A stretch of 64,000 nt of DNA from [Clostridium] ultunense DSM 10521 (GTDB lineage Bacteria > Bacillota > Clostridia > Tissierellales > Tepidimicrobiaceae), in contig NZ_AZSU01000003.1 of NCBI RefSeq assembly GCF_000511955.1, positions 183,312 through 247,311 on the forward strand. The letters run 5' to 3'. The first letter of the stretch is position 1. Each line of letters begins with the position of its first letter. Under the pieces are notes generated by a model, which searched no databases, was not told the DNA's origin, and saw nothing but the letters and a program-made list of their open reading frames with translations. This document shows positions 8,647 through 18,240 of the stretch, piece by piece. Made by a program: the position numbers and the translations under genes.

Positions 8647-9762
8647 ATGGATAAGGATATGCTTTCTCAAGAAGAGATAGATCTTCTTTTAAAAGGGACA
8701 GAGGATTTAGGTAATGAGAATACGAATGAACAGGTAATTACAGAAATTGAAAGGGATACATTAGGAGAAATAGGGAATATAAGTATGGGCACTGCAGCAA
8801 CTACATTATCAACCCTATTAAATAAGAAGGTAACAATTACCACTCCTAAAGTGGAAGTTACAACTGCAGGTGAATTATCCTACGAGTATCCAATTCCCTT
8901 TGTTGCAGTTGATGTTAAATATAAGGAAGGATTAGAAGGCTCCAATATATTGATGATAAATATTGATGATGTAAAGATAATTACCGATATTATGATGGGA
9001 AAAGATGAAATAGATACGAATAGGGAACTGACAGAGCTGGATTTAAGTGCTATCTCTGAAGTGATGAATCAAATGATGGGTTCCTCTGCCACTTCATTAT
9101 CAGAAATATTTTTAAAGAGGATAGATATTGAACCACCAAAATCCTATGAGATAACTTTCAGTGAGGGAAGAGAAAAATTAGAAGTTTTAAAGACTTTAGC
9201 TCCTATAATAAAGGTATCTTTTAAAATGGTAGTGGAGGATTTAATTGATAGTGAAATTATGCAATTAATCCCTTTAGATTTCGGGCAACAGATGGTAGAA
9301 AACCTAATGGGTAGTCCAAAAGATGATTTTGTTGAAGATGGTAAGACTGAAGAAGAAAATATTAATTCTTTTGAAAAAACTGATAAAGGTCCTTCAAAGG
9401 AGATTGTCCAAAAAACTCCCAAAGTTGACAAGGAGTATGAAAGTGAGAATAAAGAGCATATAATCATCAAAAAACCAGAGTTTGAAACTTTTGACACTAC
9501 TGCTGATGTTAGTTATAATGAATCTATCGATTTAGTTGGAGATATACCGGTGGAATTAACTGCAGAATTGGGAAGAACTGTTAAGAAAATTGGCGAGATT
9601 TTAGAATATGGGCCAGGAACTGTTATAGAATTAGATAAATTAGTTGGGGAGCCGCTAGATATCTATGCCAATGGAAAATTCATCGCCAAAGGTGAAGTAG
9701 TAGTAATAGATGATAATTTTGGAATAAGGATTACTGATGTTAATAATAATTATACTGGTTGA
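8647..9762 (+). CDS. fliY: Flagellar motor switch phosphatase FliY
   Basis: A 371-residue protein that combines an N-terminal CheY-binding-like peptide (LSQEEIDLLL), a CheC/CheX-type phosphatase domain and a C-terminal FliN/SpoA domain (about 290-365). Both phosphatase-type sites keep the E..N pair: EIGNISMGTAATTL and SEVMNQMMGSSATSL. In Bacillus FliY dephosphorylates CheY-P at the switch and also serves as FliN. A variable acidic linker (about 220-285) separates the two parts. I use ATG 8647 because it restores the normal N-terminus; longer starts at 8620 overlap fliM. No separate fliN is present here. Confidence 0.9.
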   Translation: MDKDMLSQEEIDLLLKGTEDLGNENTNEQVITEIERDTLGEIGNISMGTAATTLSTLLNKKVTITTPKVEVTTAGELSYEYPIPFVAVDVKYKEGLEGSNILMINIDDVKIITDIMMGKDEIDTNRELTELDLSAISEVMNQMMGSSATSLSEIFLKRIDIEPPKSYEITFSEGREKLEVLKTLAPIIKVSFKMVVEDLIDSEIMQLIPLDFGQQMVENLMGSPKDDFVEDGKTEEENINSFEKTDKGPSKEIVQKTPKVDKEYESENKEHIIIKKPEFETFDTTADVSYNESIDLVGDIPVELTAELGRTVKKIGEILEYGPGTVIELDKLVGEPLDIYANGKFIAKGEVVVIDDNFGIRITDVNNNYTG

Positions 9763-9792
9763 TTAATTTTGATTTAAAAGGGAGGAATTAAC

Positions 9793-10155
9793 ATGGCAAA
9801 GGGAATATTAATAGTTGATGATGCTTCGTTTATGAGGATGATGATAAAGGATATACTTACAAAAAATGGTTTCGAGGTTGTTGGAGAAGCTGAAAATGGT
9901 ATAACTGCAGTGGAAAAATACAAAGAACTAAATCCTGAATTGGTCATTATGGATATTACAATGCCAGAAATGGATGGTATTCAAGCAGTAAAGGAGATAA
10001 AAAGTATAGACCCTAATTCAAAAATAATAATGTGCTCTGCTATGGGACAACAGGCTATGGTAATTGAAGCTATTCAAGCTGGTGCAAAAGATTTTATTGT
10101 AAAACCATTTCAGCATGAAAGAGTGATAGAGGCAGTAAAGAAGGCCTTGAGTTAG
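9793..10155 (+). CDS. cheY: Chemotaxis response regulator CheY
   Basis: A 120-residue stand-alone receiver domain with all catalytic residues: D9/D10, phosphoacceptor D54 (VIMDITMPEMDG), S82 in place of the conserved Thr/Ser, and K104 (FIVKPF). Phosphorylated by CheA, it binds FliM to set rotation direction, and is dephosphorylated by FliY and CheC. AAAGGGAGG ribosome-binding site upstream. It sits between fliY and fliO, the usual Bacillus/Clostridia position, which separates it from the orphan receiver proteins elsewhere in genomes. Confidence 0.93.
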   Translation: MAKGILIVDDASFMRMMIKDILTKNGFEVVGEAENGITAVEKYKELNPELVIMDITMPEMDGIQAVKEIKSIDPNSKIIMCSAMGQQAMVIEAIQAGAKDFIVKPFQHERVIEAVKKALS

Positions 10156-10157
10156 AT

Positions 10158-10670
10158 ATGAAATCCGATAGAAAAATATTTTTTTACACATTAATACTTT
10201 TGATTTCGATAAATACCATTGGCTATGCAGCTGAAATTGAAGATTACAGTCTAGGAAAAGCTATATTTAAACTTGTTTTTTATATCATTATAACTTTGAT
10301 AGTGCTTATTATCGCCGTTTACGGCACTAGATTTATTGCAAAGAATTCAAAAAGGTTTGTTAGTAGTAAATATGTTAGAATTATAGATAGTTTAAATTTA
10401 GATGCTAATTTTAGGATACTGATTGCAGAGATTAACGACAATATTTATATTCTAGCTATTACTAACAATAATGTAGAGGTTATAGATAGAATTTCCAAGG
10501 AAGATTTTGACAAGAATATGGGTTTTGACGATCAGCTGCATAAATATAGTAGTAGTTATTTTAAGGATTATGATTATTTTAATAAAATTCGATCAAATAT
10601 TAAAAAGACGTTGGTGAAACCTAACAAAGATATTGATAAGGAAGACGAAAATTATGAAAAAGACAACTAA
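10158..10670 (+). CDS. fliO: Flagellar biosynthesis protein FliO (FliZ)
   Basis: A 170-residue protein with an N-terminal signal-anchor-like helix (about 6-22, ending near GYAAEI), a second membrane helix (about 36-58) and a cytoplasmic domain with strand pattern VRIIDSLNLDANFRILIAEINDNIYILAIT typical of FliO/FliZ. FliO assists assembly of the FliP ring of the export gate. The gene follows cheY by two bases, and its 3' end overlaps fliP by 17 bases. Identification is by topology and position since sequence conservation is weak. Confidence 0.8.
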   Translation: MKSDRKIFFYTLILLISINTIGYAAEIEDYSLGKAIFKLVFYIIITLIVLIIAVYGTRFIAKNSKRFVSSKYVRIIDSLNLDANFRILIAEINDNIYILAITNNNVEVIDRISKEDFDKNMGFDDQLHKYSSSYFKDYDYFNKIRSNIKKTLVKPNKDIDKEDENYEKDN

Positions 10671-11400
10671 AATAGTATTATTGACGATATTTATTATTAT
10701 TCTAATGGGTGAGGTCTCCTATGCCCAACCGAACCTGTCTTTATTGGATAGGATTGTTGGTAGTGAACCTGAGAATTATGTTTCTTCCTTACAAATTTTG
10801 TTCCTATTGACTGTGCTTACATTAGCTCCATCAATTTTAATAATGATGACCAGCTTTACAAGGTTGATCATAGTACTCTCCTTTATAAGGAATGCATTGG
10901 GGCTTCAACAAACACCGCCAAACCAGGTCATAATAGGACTAGCTTTATTTTTAACTTTTTTTATTATGGCACCAATAGGATCACAAATAAATGAGGAAGC
11001 AATTCAACCTTATCTAAGGGAGGAGATAAGCCAAGAATTAGCTTTAGAGAAAGCTTTAGAGCCTATAAGGGAGTTTATGTTTAGACAGACTAGGGACAAG
11101 GATTTAGGACTTTTTTTAAATATGAAGAAATTAGATGGAGTAACTAGTCTTGAAGATATTCCAAACCATGTATTGATACCAGCTTTTATAATTAGTGAAT
11201 TGAAGACTGCATTCCAAATAGGGTTTGTTATCTACATTCCCTTTCTGGTAATAGATATGGTTGTGTCTAGCACTTTGATGTCAATGGGTATGATGATGTT
11301 ACCACCTGTAATAATTTCACTACCTTTTAAGATATTATTATTTGTTTTGGTGGATGGTTGGAATTTAATTGTCAAGTCTTTAGTACTTGGTTTTAAATAG
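10654..11400 (+). CDS. fliP: Flagellar export gate protein FliP
   Basis: A 248-residue membrane protein with a cleavable-looking signal peptide (residues 1-24, ending near VSYA), then the strongly conserved FliP core: LTLAPSILIMMTSFTRLIIVLSF, QTPPNQVIIGLALFLTFFIMAP, and the C-terminal AFIISELKTAFQIGF and MSMGMMMLPP. FliP forms the pentameric core of the export gate with FliQ and FliR. ATG 10654 is chosen over 10633 because it starts the signal peptide and has AAGGAAGA upstream. Confidence 0.95.
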   Translation: MKKTTKIVLLTIFIIILMGEVSYAQPNLSLLDRIVGSEPENYVSSLQILFLLTVLTLAPSILIMMTSFTRLIIVLSFIRNALGLQQTPPNQVIIGLALFLTFFIMAPIGSQINEEAIQPYLREEISQELALEKALEPIREFMFRQTRDKDLGLFLNMKKLDGVTSLEDIPNHVLIPAFIISELKTAFQIGFVIYIPFLVIDMVVSSTLMSMGMMMLPPVIISLPFKILLFVLVDGWNLIVKSLVLGFK

Positions 11401-11410
11401 GGGTGATGAA

Positions 11411-11680
11411 ATGAATCAAGGAGATGTATTGAAATTAGCTCAAGATGCCATAAAAACTATTTTAATGGTGTCAGCACCTATGTTAATATTTAGCTTAGTA
11501 GTTGGATTAATAGTGAGTATTATACAGGCTGTAACCCAGATTCAGGAAGCTACTTTGGCTTTTGTACCTAAGATCGTTGCTGTTCTATTATCCTTGATAA
11601 TATTTGGACCCTGGATACTGAAAGTTATTACTCAATTTACTACTGATTTGCTTACTAATGTTAATTTTTATATACAATAG
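11411..11680 (+). CDS. fliQ: Flagellar export gate protein FliQ
   Basis: An 89-residue protein with two membrane helices (about 14-38 and 48-75) and the family core GLIVSIIQAVTQIQEATLAFVPKI. FliQ wraps the FliP/FliR core of the export gate. ATG 11411 after GGGTGATGAA fits the normal FliQ N-terminus (MNQGDVLKLAQDAI); a GTG-like upstream frame start at 11387 lies inside fliP. Length is exactly that of the family. Confidence 0.95.
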   Translation: MNQGDVLKLAQDAIKTILMVSAPMLIFSLVVGLIVSIIQAVTQIQEATLAFVPKIVAVLLSLIIFGPWILKVITQFTTDLLTNVNFYIQ

Positions 11681-11693
11681 ATAGGTGTTGAAT

Positions 11694-12473
11694 ATGCTAA
11701 ATATCTTTGAATTGCTATTTGATAAAAACGAAATTTTTTTATTAGTTCTAGTTAGAACTTCAGGAATATTTGTTGTTTCGCCTTTTTTCAGCTCTCAAAA
11801 TGTACCTAATACTTTGAAAGCAGGCTTCTCTTTTATACTATCAATACTCTTAACTTTGTCCTTAGATATTGAGGTAGAAATTCTAAGGACTACATTCGCA
11901 ATCCTAATAATTAAAGAATTGATGGTAGGCCTTATTATCGGATTTATCAGCTATGCTTTTTTTTCTACTTTCTATGTGACGGGACAAATTGTAGATATGA
12001 AGATTGGATTTGGTATGGTAAATGTTATTGACCCTCAACATAGAGTTCAGGTTCCCGTTATGGGAAATTTTTATTACATATTAGCTTTTTTACTTTTATT
12101 AACTATTAATGGTCATCACGCCATTATTAATGGACTAATAGATAGTTATAAATTTATTCCCATTGGTAAATTTACATTTAATTTAGACACTGGATTTTTT
12201 TTAATAGATATTTTATCTAAATCATTTATTACCGGTTTTAAACTAAGTGCACCTGTTGTTGTTACTATATTTTTAACTGATTTATTATTAGGTATTCTAG
12301 CTAGAACTATTCCACAGATGAATGTTTTTGTAGTAGGTTTGCCTTTGAAGATTTTAATTGGATTAATAGTTATTGGTCTATCTATACCAATCTTTTACTC
12401 ATTAACAACTGGTGTTTTTAATAATACAATTGAAGAAATTTATAATTTTCTAAATTCCTTTGTTAAAGGTTGA
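11694..12473 (+). CDS. fliR: Flagellar export gate protein FliR
   Basis: A 259-residue polytopic protein with hydrophobic stretches throughout and the family signatures RTSGIFVVSPFFSSQNVPNTLKAG near the N-terminus and the VGLPLKILIGL region near the C-terminus. FliR completes the helical FliP5-FliQ4-FliR1 gate and contacts FlhB. ATG 11694 is preceded by AGGTG (11683-11687); the in-frame GTG 11685 lies in that site. The stop codon is four bases before the flhB ATG. Confidence 0.93.
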   Translation: MLNIFELLFDKNEIFLLVLVRTSGIFVVSPFFSSQNVPNTLKAGFSFILSILLTLSLDIEVEILRTTFAILIIKELMVGLIIGFISYAFFSTFYVTGQIVDMKIGFGMVNVIDPQHRVQVPVMGNFYYILAFLLLLTINGHHAIINGLIDSYKFIPIGKFTFNLDTGFFLIDILSKSFITGFKLSAPVVVTIFLTDLLLGILARTIPQMNVFVVGLPLKILIGLIVIGLSIPIFYSLTTGVFNNTIEEIYNFLNSFVKG

Positions 12474-12477
12474 TATT

Positions 12478-13566
12478 ATGGAAATGAAAATCAATTTACA
12501 GCTATTTGCAGAGGCGGAAAAAACTGAAAAACCCACTCCTAAAAAGCGAAGGGATGCAAGGGAAGAAGGGCAAGTATTACAAAGTAAGGAATTAACCTCT
12601 ACTTTTATACTATTTGCTACCTTCTTAGGATTAAAAGTCTTCGGTAAATATATATTAAATTATCTAATGAAATTTACAACTAATGTCTATAAAATAATTG
12701 AGAATGTAGATGAACTATTTTACGAAAACAATTGGATGACCAATTATACCAAAATTGTTACAGTTTTTTTTGGATTAGCTGCTCCAATTATATTTGTATC
12801 ATTTTCATCTGCCCTTATTATTAGTCATTTGCAGGTAGGATTCTTATTTACTACTAAACCGCTGAAGGTGAAATTAAATAGGATAAATCCGATAGAAGGA
12901 TTTAAAAGGTTGTTTTCTAAAAGAGCTTTAATGGAATTGATAAAATCAATTTTAAAAATCCTATTAATCGGTTATGTGGCTTATTCCTTTATTAAGAAAA
13001 ACTTTATACAAGTGATGAATCTTCAAAGATTAGAATTATCTATAATTATAAAAAACTTTTCTAGTTTAGTCTTTAGTTTTTCTATGAGGATTGTAGGGGT
13101 ATTAATATTTCTATCTCTACTAGATTATCTATTCCAATGGAGAGAACATGAGAAAAACTTAATGATGACAAAACAGGAAATAAAAGAAGAATACAAACAG
13201 ACGGAAGGTGACCCGTTAATTAAATCAAAGATAAGAGAGAAACAGAGAAGAATTGCAATGTCCCGGATGATTCAAGATGTACCAAAAGCTGATGTAATTA
13301 TAACGAATCCTACTCATATAGCCATTGCAATAAAGTACGATAAAGAACTATATGATGCACCCTATGTATTGGCCAAAGGGGTTGATATAATTGCTGAAAA
13401 CATCAAAAAAGTTGGCATAGAACATTCTATTCCTTTAATCGAGAATAAGCCTCTAGCGAAGACCTTATATGATACAGCTGAAATTGGAAGCTTAATACCA
13501 GAAGAGTTATATGAAGCAGTAGCTGAGGTATTAGCATATGTCTATAGTTTGAAGGATAATTATTAG
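12478..13566 (+). CDS. flhB: Flagellar export switch protein FlhB
   Basis: A 362-residue protein with an N-terminal basic tail (KTEKPTPKKRRDAREEGQV), four membrane segments between about 40 and 215, and a cytoplasmic domain with the autocleavage motif N277-P278-T279-H280. Cleavage between Asn and Pro is required to change export specificity on the FliK signal. ATG 12478 follows AAAGG (12465-12469) with 8-base spacing. Standard length and neighbours (fliR before, flhA after). Confidence 0.95.
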   Translation: MEMKINLQLFAEAEKTEKPTPKKRRDAREEGQVLQSKELTSTFILFATFLGLKVFGKYILNYLMKFTTNVYKIIENVDELFYENNWMTNYTKIVTVFFGLAAPIIFVSFSSALIISHLQVGFLFTTKPLKVKLNRINPIEGFKRLFSKRALMELIKSILKILLIGYVAYSFIKKNFIQVMNLQRLELSIIIKNFSSLVFSFSMRIVGVLIFLSLLDYLFQWREHEKNLMMTKQEIKEEYKQTEGDPLIKSKIREKQRRIAMSRMIQDVPKADVIITNPTHIAIAIKYDKELYDAPYVLAKGVDIIAENIKKVGIEHSIPLIENKPLAKTLYDTAEIGSLIPEELYEAVAEVLAYVYSLKDNY

Positions 13567-13577
13567 GAGGAAAGATA

Positions 13578-15602
13578 ATGAAATTTGGTGATATTATTGT
13601 TGCCCTAGGTATTATTGGAATTGTTTTAATAATAATAATACCTATACCAAATGGGCTATTAAGCGTTCTATTAAGTATTAATATAGCTTTATCTTTACTT
13701 ATTCTATTGGTCTCCATGTATGCGAAAGATGTGCTAGAAATTTCCATATTTCCATCTTTACTTCTAATTGCAACTCTTTATAGGTTAGCATTAAATATAT
13801 CTACTACTAGGGGTATATTAACCGATGCAGATGCAGGTAAAGTGGTAGAAGCTTTTGGAAAGTTTGTAATACAGAACAACCCAGTAGTAGGTTTTATTAT
13901 ATTTCTAATAATCATAGTAATACAGTTTGTTGTAATAACCAAGGGCGCAGAAAGGGTTGCTGAAGTATCTGCAAGGTTTACATTAGATGCAATGCCTGGA
14001 AAACAGATGGCTATCGATGCAGATTTAAATTCAGGGTTGATTACAGAGGAAGAGGCAAGAAAGAGAAGAAAGGATATTCAAAAATATGCAGATTTTTATG
14101 GGGCAATGGATGGAGCTACTAAGTTTGTTAAAGGAGATGCTATTGCTGGTATAATAATTACCATAATTAATATAGTTGCAGGCTTGATAATTGGCGTAAC
14201 CTCAGGCATGCCTTTAAACGAGGCTATGCAAACCTATACCCTATTAACAGTTGGTGATGGATTGGTTAGTCAAATACCAGCGTTGTTGATTTCAACGGCC
14301 ACTGGTTTGGTAGTTACTAGGGCTGCTACTGAATCCAATTTAGGTCAAGATTTGATTAAACAGTTATTCAGCAATAACTCAAAATTGCTTTATGTAATAG
14401 GTGGAGTAGTTGCCTTCTTAGGTATATTTACCACCTTACCAACTCTTACTTATTTGATTCTTGGATTTATATTTGTATTTTTAGGGTATTCAATGGAAAA
14501 AGGGGTTAAAGAAGAAATAGAAGAACCAATAGAGGAAATGTCAGAAGCAGAAGAATTGAGAAAACCTGAAAATGTACTAGGGCTATTGAAAGTAGATGAT
14601 ATTGAATTAGAGTTTGGCTATGGATTAATACCCTTGGCTGATGTAAATCAAGGAGGGGATCTACTAGATAGAATTGTTATGATACGAAGGCAAATAGCCA
14701 TGGAGCTGGGTTTAATAGTTCCTATTGTTCGACTGAGGGATAATATTCAACTAAATCCTAATGAATATATAATAAAGATAAAGGGAGTACAAGTATCAAA
14801 GGGAGAAGTTTATTTTGATCACTATTTGGCAATGGATCCTGGTACAGGAGAAGGAGAATTAGAAGGTATTGAGACCATAGAACCTGCTTTTGGTTTACCT
14901 GCTAAATGGATAGCTGAAAGTGAAAGAGAAAAGGCTGAGATTTTTGGTTATACAGTTGTGGATCCTCCATCTGTAATAGCCACCCATCTAACTGAGGTTA
15001 TAAAGGAAAGGGCTTATGATTTAATAGGTAGGCAAGATGTAAAACTATTAATAGACAATGTAAAGGAAGAATATCCAGCTGTAGTTGAAGAAGTTGTACC
15101 CAAGGTTTTATCTATTGGTGAGGTACAGAAAGTATTATCTAACTTACTTAAAGAACAGATTAGTATCAGAGATATGGTAACTATTTTAGAAACTTTAGCC
15201 GATTATGGTAATGTAACAAGGGATACAGATTTATTAACAGAATACGTGAGACAAAGATTATCAGGTTACATAACTAACAAATACGTTGAAAATAGTGCTT
15301 TGAATGTAGTAACCTTAGATAGTGAAGTTGAAGAGATTATTATGAATTCCATCAATAAAACTGAAACTGGTTCTTATTTATCCTTAGAACCTAGTACAGC
15401 TCAGAGAATTCTAAATAATACTTTAAAAACAGTACAAAAATTAACTTCTATTGGAGAACAGCCTATTATATTAACTGCTCCAATAGTTAGACTGTATTTT
15501 AAACGCTTAACAGAACAATTAACTAGAGATTTAATTGTACTCTCCTATAATGAAATAGAACCATCGGTAGAAGTTCAATCTGTTGGGATGGTGAATTTAT
15601 AA
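13578..15602 (+). CDS. flhA: Flagellar export protein FlhA
   Basis: A 674-residue protein with eight membrane segments in the first ~310 residues, including the conserved FHIPEP-type region seen here as ARFTLDAMPGKQMAIDADLNSGLI with EEEARKRR, and a large cytoplasmic domain that binds FliJ and the export chaperones. It couples proton motive force to export. Start ATG 13578 behind AGGAGGAAAG. The stop overlaps the flhF ATG (TAATG), so the two are translationally coupled. Confidence 0.95.
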   Translation: MKFGDIIVALGIIGIVLIIIIPIPNGLLSVLLSINIALSLLILLVSMYAKDVLEISIFPSLLLIATLYRLALNISTTRGILTDADAGKVVEAFGKFVIQNNPVVGFIIFLIIIVIQFVVITKGAERVAEVSARFTLDAMPGKQMAIDADLNSGLITEEEARKRRKDIQKYADFYGAMDGATKFVKGDAIAGIIITIINIVAGLIIGVTSGMPLNEAMQTYTLLTVGDGLVSQIPALLISTATGLVVTRAATESNLGQDLIKQLFSNNSKLLYVIGGVVAFLGIFTTLPTLTYLILGFIFVFLGYSMEKGVKEEIEEPIEEMSEAEELRKPENVLGLLKVDDIELEFGYGLIPLADVNQGGDLLDRIVMIRRQIAMELGLIVPIVRLRDNIQLNPNEYIIKIKGVQVSKGEVYFDHYLAMDPGTGEGELEGIETIEPAFGLPAKWIAESEREKAEIFGYTVVDPPSVIATHLTEVIKERAYDLIGRQDVKLLIDNVKEEYPAVVEEVVPKVLSIGEVQKVLSNLLKEQISIRDMVTILETLADYGNVTRDTDLLTEYVRQRLSGYITNKYVENSALNVVTLDSEVEEIIMNSINKTETGSYLSLEPSTAQRILNNTLKTVQKLTSIGEQPIILTAPIVRLYFKRLTEQLTRDLIVLSYNEIEPSVEVQSVGMVNL

Positions 15603-16678
15603 TGAAAGTAAAAAAATATACTGGATATACTACCCATGAAGCTATGACTAAGTTAAAGAGGGAGCTTGGCTCGGATGCTGTAGTTTTAAACACTAGGACG
15701 GTTCGGCAAAAAGGATTTTTAGGTTTTTTTAGAAAACCTTTAGTTGAGATTACTGCCGCTTATGAAAAAAAGGATTTATTGTCCTTTAAAAGCAGAGAAG
15801 AGGATAGCCTTAGTAGAATAAACAATGAATTGAATACTCTTAGGAATATGGTTGAACAAATATCTAGTCGTGTAAAAGAAAAAGACTCAGAAATTCCAGG
15901 AGAACTTGATAAATACAGAATGAAACTAATTGAAAATGGGGTAGAATATCTTACTGCAACTTCAATACTAAAAAAACTGAGTGATCAAATAAACTTTAGC
16001 CATAAGGACCATATTACTATTAAGATGATTATAAAACAAACTCTTATGGAGTATATTGGGCAGGTTGAACCTTTAAGTTTAGATAATTCCTATCAGAAAG
16101 TAATATTTTTCGTTGGTCCTACAGGAGTTGGGAAAACAACCACATTAGCAAAAATTGCAGCCCAGTTAGTTATGGAAGATGAGTATGATATAGGATTAAT
16201 TACTTCTGATACCTATAGGATTGCTGCTATTGATCAGCTAAAAACTTATAGTGATATATTGCAGTTACCTCTAAAAATTATTTATAATGAAGAGGATATG
16301 TACAAAACTTTGGTCACGTTTAAGGACAAGGATATTATTCTTGTAGATACTGCTGGTAGAAATCATAGGGATATAGATGAGGAAGATGAAATATTTAAAA
16401 TAATGAACTCTATTAAAAACAAAGAGGTATTTTTAGTTTTAAGCGGTACTACAGAGTATAAAACTTTAAAATCAATTATTAGACATTATGATTTTATTAA
16501 AGATTATAAAATTATTTTTACTAAGATTGATGAATGTGAAGGTTTAGGTAATATTTTAAATACAAAATATCTAACTAACAATCCGGTTTCCTATGTAACT
16601 ACTGGGCAGAATGTACCAGATGATATTGAAGTATTGAATAAAGAAAAAGTAGTTAGCTCTTTAATAGGGGAGATATAG
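15602..16678 (+). CDS. flhF: Flagellar placement GTPase FlhF
   Basis: A 358-residue SRP-type GTPase: a basic N-terminal region (KVKKYTGYTTHEAMTKLKRELG), a linker, an N domain, and a G domain with Walker A at 172-179 (GPTGVGKTT), SDTYRIAAIDQLKTY and the DTAGRN motif. FlhF helps set flagellar position and number, working with FlhG. Overlaps flhA by one base and precedes flhG by one base. All GTP-binding motifs appear intact. Confidence 0.93.
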   Translation: MKVKKYTGYTTHEAMTKLKRELGSDAVVLNTRTVRQKGFLGFFRKPLVEITAAYEKKDLLSFKSREEDSLSRINNELNTLRNMVEQISSRVKEKDSEIPGELDKYRMKLIENGVEYLTATSILKKLSDQINFSHKDHITIKMIIKQTLMEYIGQVEPLSLDNSYQKVIFFVGPTGVGKTTTLAKIAAQLVMEDEYDIGLITSDTYRIAAIDQLKTYSDILQLPLKIIYNEEDMYKTLVTFKDKDIILVDTAGRNHRDIDEEDEIFKIMNSIKNKEVFLVLSGTTEYKTLKSIIRHYDFIKDYKIIFTKIDECEGLGNILNTKYLTNNPVSYVTTGQNVPDDIEVLNKEKVVSSLIGEI

Positions 16679-16679
16679 T

Positions 16680-17573
16680 ATGAAAGATCAAGCTGAAAAA
16701 CTTAGGCAATTGATGAAGGGGAAGGTTGGTAGAGAAACTAACTCTTTTTTTAAAAAGAAAGCTAAAGTGGTAGCTGTAACCAGTGGAAAGGGGGGAGTTG
16801 GAAAAACTAATTTTGCAATTAATTTAGCTATTTCCATAAAGCGATTAGGATATAAGGTTTTAGTCTTAGATGCAGATTTAGGATTGGCTAATATAGAAAT
16901 ACTGACGGGAATAAATATTAAATACACTATTGCAGATTTATTAGCCAGTGGTAAACGAATTGATGAAATTGTTGGTAACGGACCTGAAGGTATTAAAATA
17001 ATATCTGGTGGAACTGGTTTGCATGAATTATCAATTATGAATGATGAAAATATTGAAAGGTTATTAACCGAGATAGAAAGGTTGGAATCCCTAACGGACT
17101 TTATAATAATCGATACAGGAGCAGGAATATCTAATACGGTTTTAAATTTCGTTATGGCAGCTGATGAAGCCATACTTATAACTACCCCAGATCCTACCTC
17201 TATAATGGATGGCTATACCATGATAAAAGCTTTGACAAATAATGGATATAGAGGTAAACTAAATATAGTCACTAATATTGTCAACAGCAGAAAAGAGGCT
17301 ATGGACACTTTTAACAAACTAAATAAAGCTTCTAATAGTTTTTTAAAAATTGAACTCTACTTTTTAGGTTATTTGGAAAAAAACAATATTGTTAGTAAAG
17401 CTGTGAAAAATCAAACACCCTTTGTACTATCTAGCCCTAAGTCAACAATATCTAAAAGGATAAATATTATGGCCTTAAAGTTCATAGATTCTAATAGTGA
17501 TGTTGAAATAGAGAATGATATGGGTTTTACTCAGAAATTAAAAAACTTACTTTTTAGAAGAGGTGGTAGCTAA
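16680..17573 (+). CDS. flhG: Flagellar number regulator FlhG (MinD-like ATPase)
   Basis: A 297-residue MinD/ParA-family ATPase with the deviant Walker A at residues 35-43 (SGKGGVGKT) and switch regions (DADLGLANI, then DTGAGIS). The N-terminus begins KDQAEKLRQLM, matching the DQAxxLR motif that in FlhG stimulates FlhF GTPase activity. The C-terminus is Lys/Arg rich, consistent with a membrane-targeting helix. Encoded right after flhF, as expected for a functional pair. Confidence 0.92.
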   Translation: MKDQAEKLRQLMKGKVGRETNSFFKKKAKVVAVTSGKGGVGKTNFAINLAISIKRLGYKVLVLDADLGLANIEILTGINIKYTIADLLASGKRIDEIVGNGPEGIKIISGGTGLHELSIMNDENIERLLTEIERLESLTDFIIIDTGAGISNTVLNFVMAADEAILITTPDPTSIMDGYTMIKALTNNGYRGKLNIVTNIVNSRKEAMDTFNKLNKASNSFLKIELYFLGYLEKNNIVSKAVKNQTPFVLSSPKSTISKRINIMALKFIDSNSDVEIENDMGFTQKLKNLLFRRGGS

Positions 17574-17574
17574 G

Positions 17575-18240
17575 ATGGTTAAAAAGATAAGTGAATTAAA
17601 CATTGGTGACAGGATTGAACTTATCAGAATAAATTCTAAAGGTAAGAAAAATTACATAAGCCAAATATTAGATATTATGGACGAGGAAGTATTTATTGTC
17701 AGTGGCCCTATTTATAAGAGCGAAATTGTCCTAATACACAAGGATGAGATAGTAAAGGTTAGTTATATAATAGATAATAAAGGAAGATATTCTTTTAATG
17801 CTAGAGTATTAAGAAGGGAATACGAAAGAGTTTATAAGTTGGAACTGCAAAAAATCTCAAATACCAAAAGATTTCAATTAAGGGGATTTTATAGGTTTGC
17901 TATTGATATTCCTGCAATAAAACAGTTTCCTATAAAACGAGGTAATAAAAAAGAAATTGTTACTGAAAAGTGTAGAACAAAGGATGTTAGTGGCGGAGGT
18001 TTAATGTTGTATTCAAACTACAAGCATGAAATTGGGGATATAGTATTATGCAAATTTAATATAGATGATCATCAAATTAATGCAAAGGGCAAAATAGTAA
18101 GGATAGAAAATATTGATACTTTTGATTATGATTATGGTTTAGGAATAAGGTTTATAGATATTAGCGAAAATGATAGGGATAGAATAATTCAGTTTATATT
18201 TTTGAAACAACGATTGTTAAGGGAAAAAGGACTGATCTAA
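17575..18240 (+). CDS. PilZ-domain c-di-GMP receptor (YcgR-like)
   Basis: A 221-residue protein with an N-terminal beta-barrel-like YcgR-N region (1-95) and a C-terminal PilZ domain. The c-di-GMP motifs are present: RxxxR at R103-R107 (RGFYR) and DVSGGGL about 40 residues later. In Bacillus the related YpfA/DgrA inhibits motility when c-di-GMP is high; a brake acting on the motor is the likely role, by inference from position between flhG and cheB. ATG 17575 is used; GTG 17563 upstream lies in flhG. It overlaps nothing downstream, cheB beginning at the base after the stop. Confidence 0.85.
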   Translation: MVKKISELNIGDRIELIRINSKGKKNYISQILDIMDEEVFIVSGPIYKSEIVLIHKDEIVKVSYIIDNKGRYSFNARVLRREYERVYKLELQKISNTKRFQLRGFYRFAIDIPAIKQFPIKRGNKKEIVTEKCRTKDVSGGGLMLYSNYKHEIGDIVLCKFNIDDHQINAKGKIVRIENIDTFDYDYGLGIRFIDISENDRDRIIQFIFLKQRLLREKGLI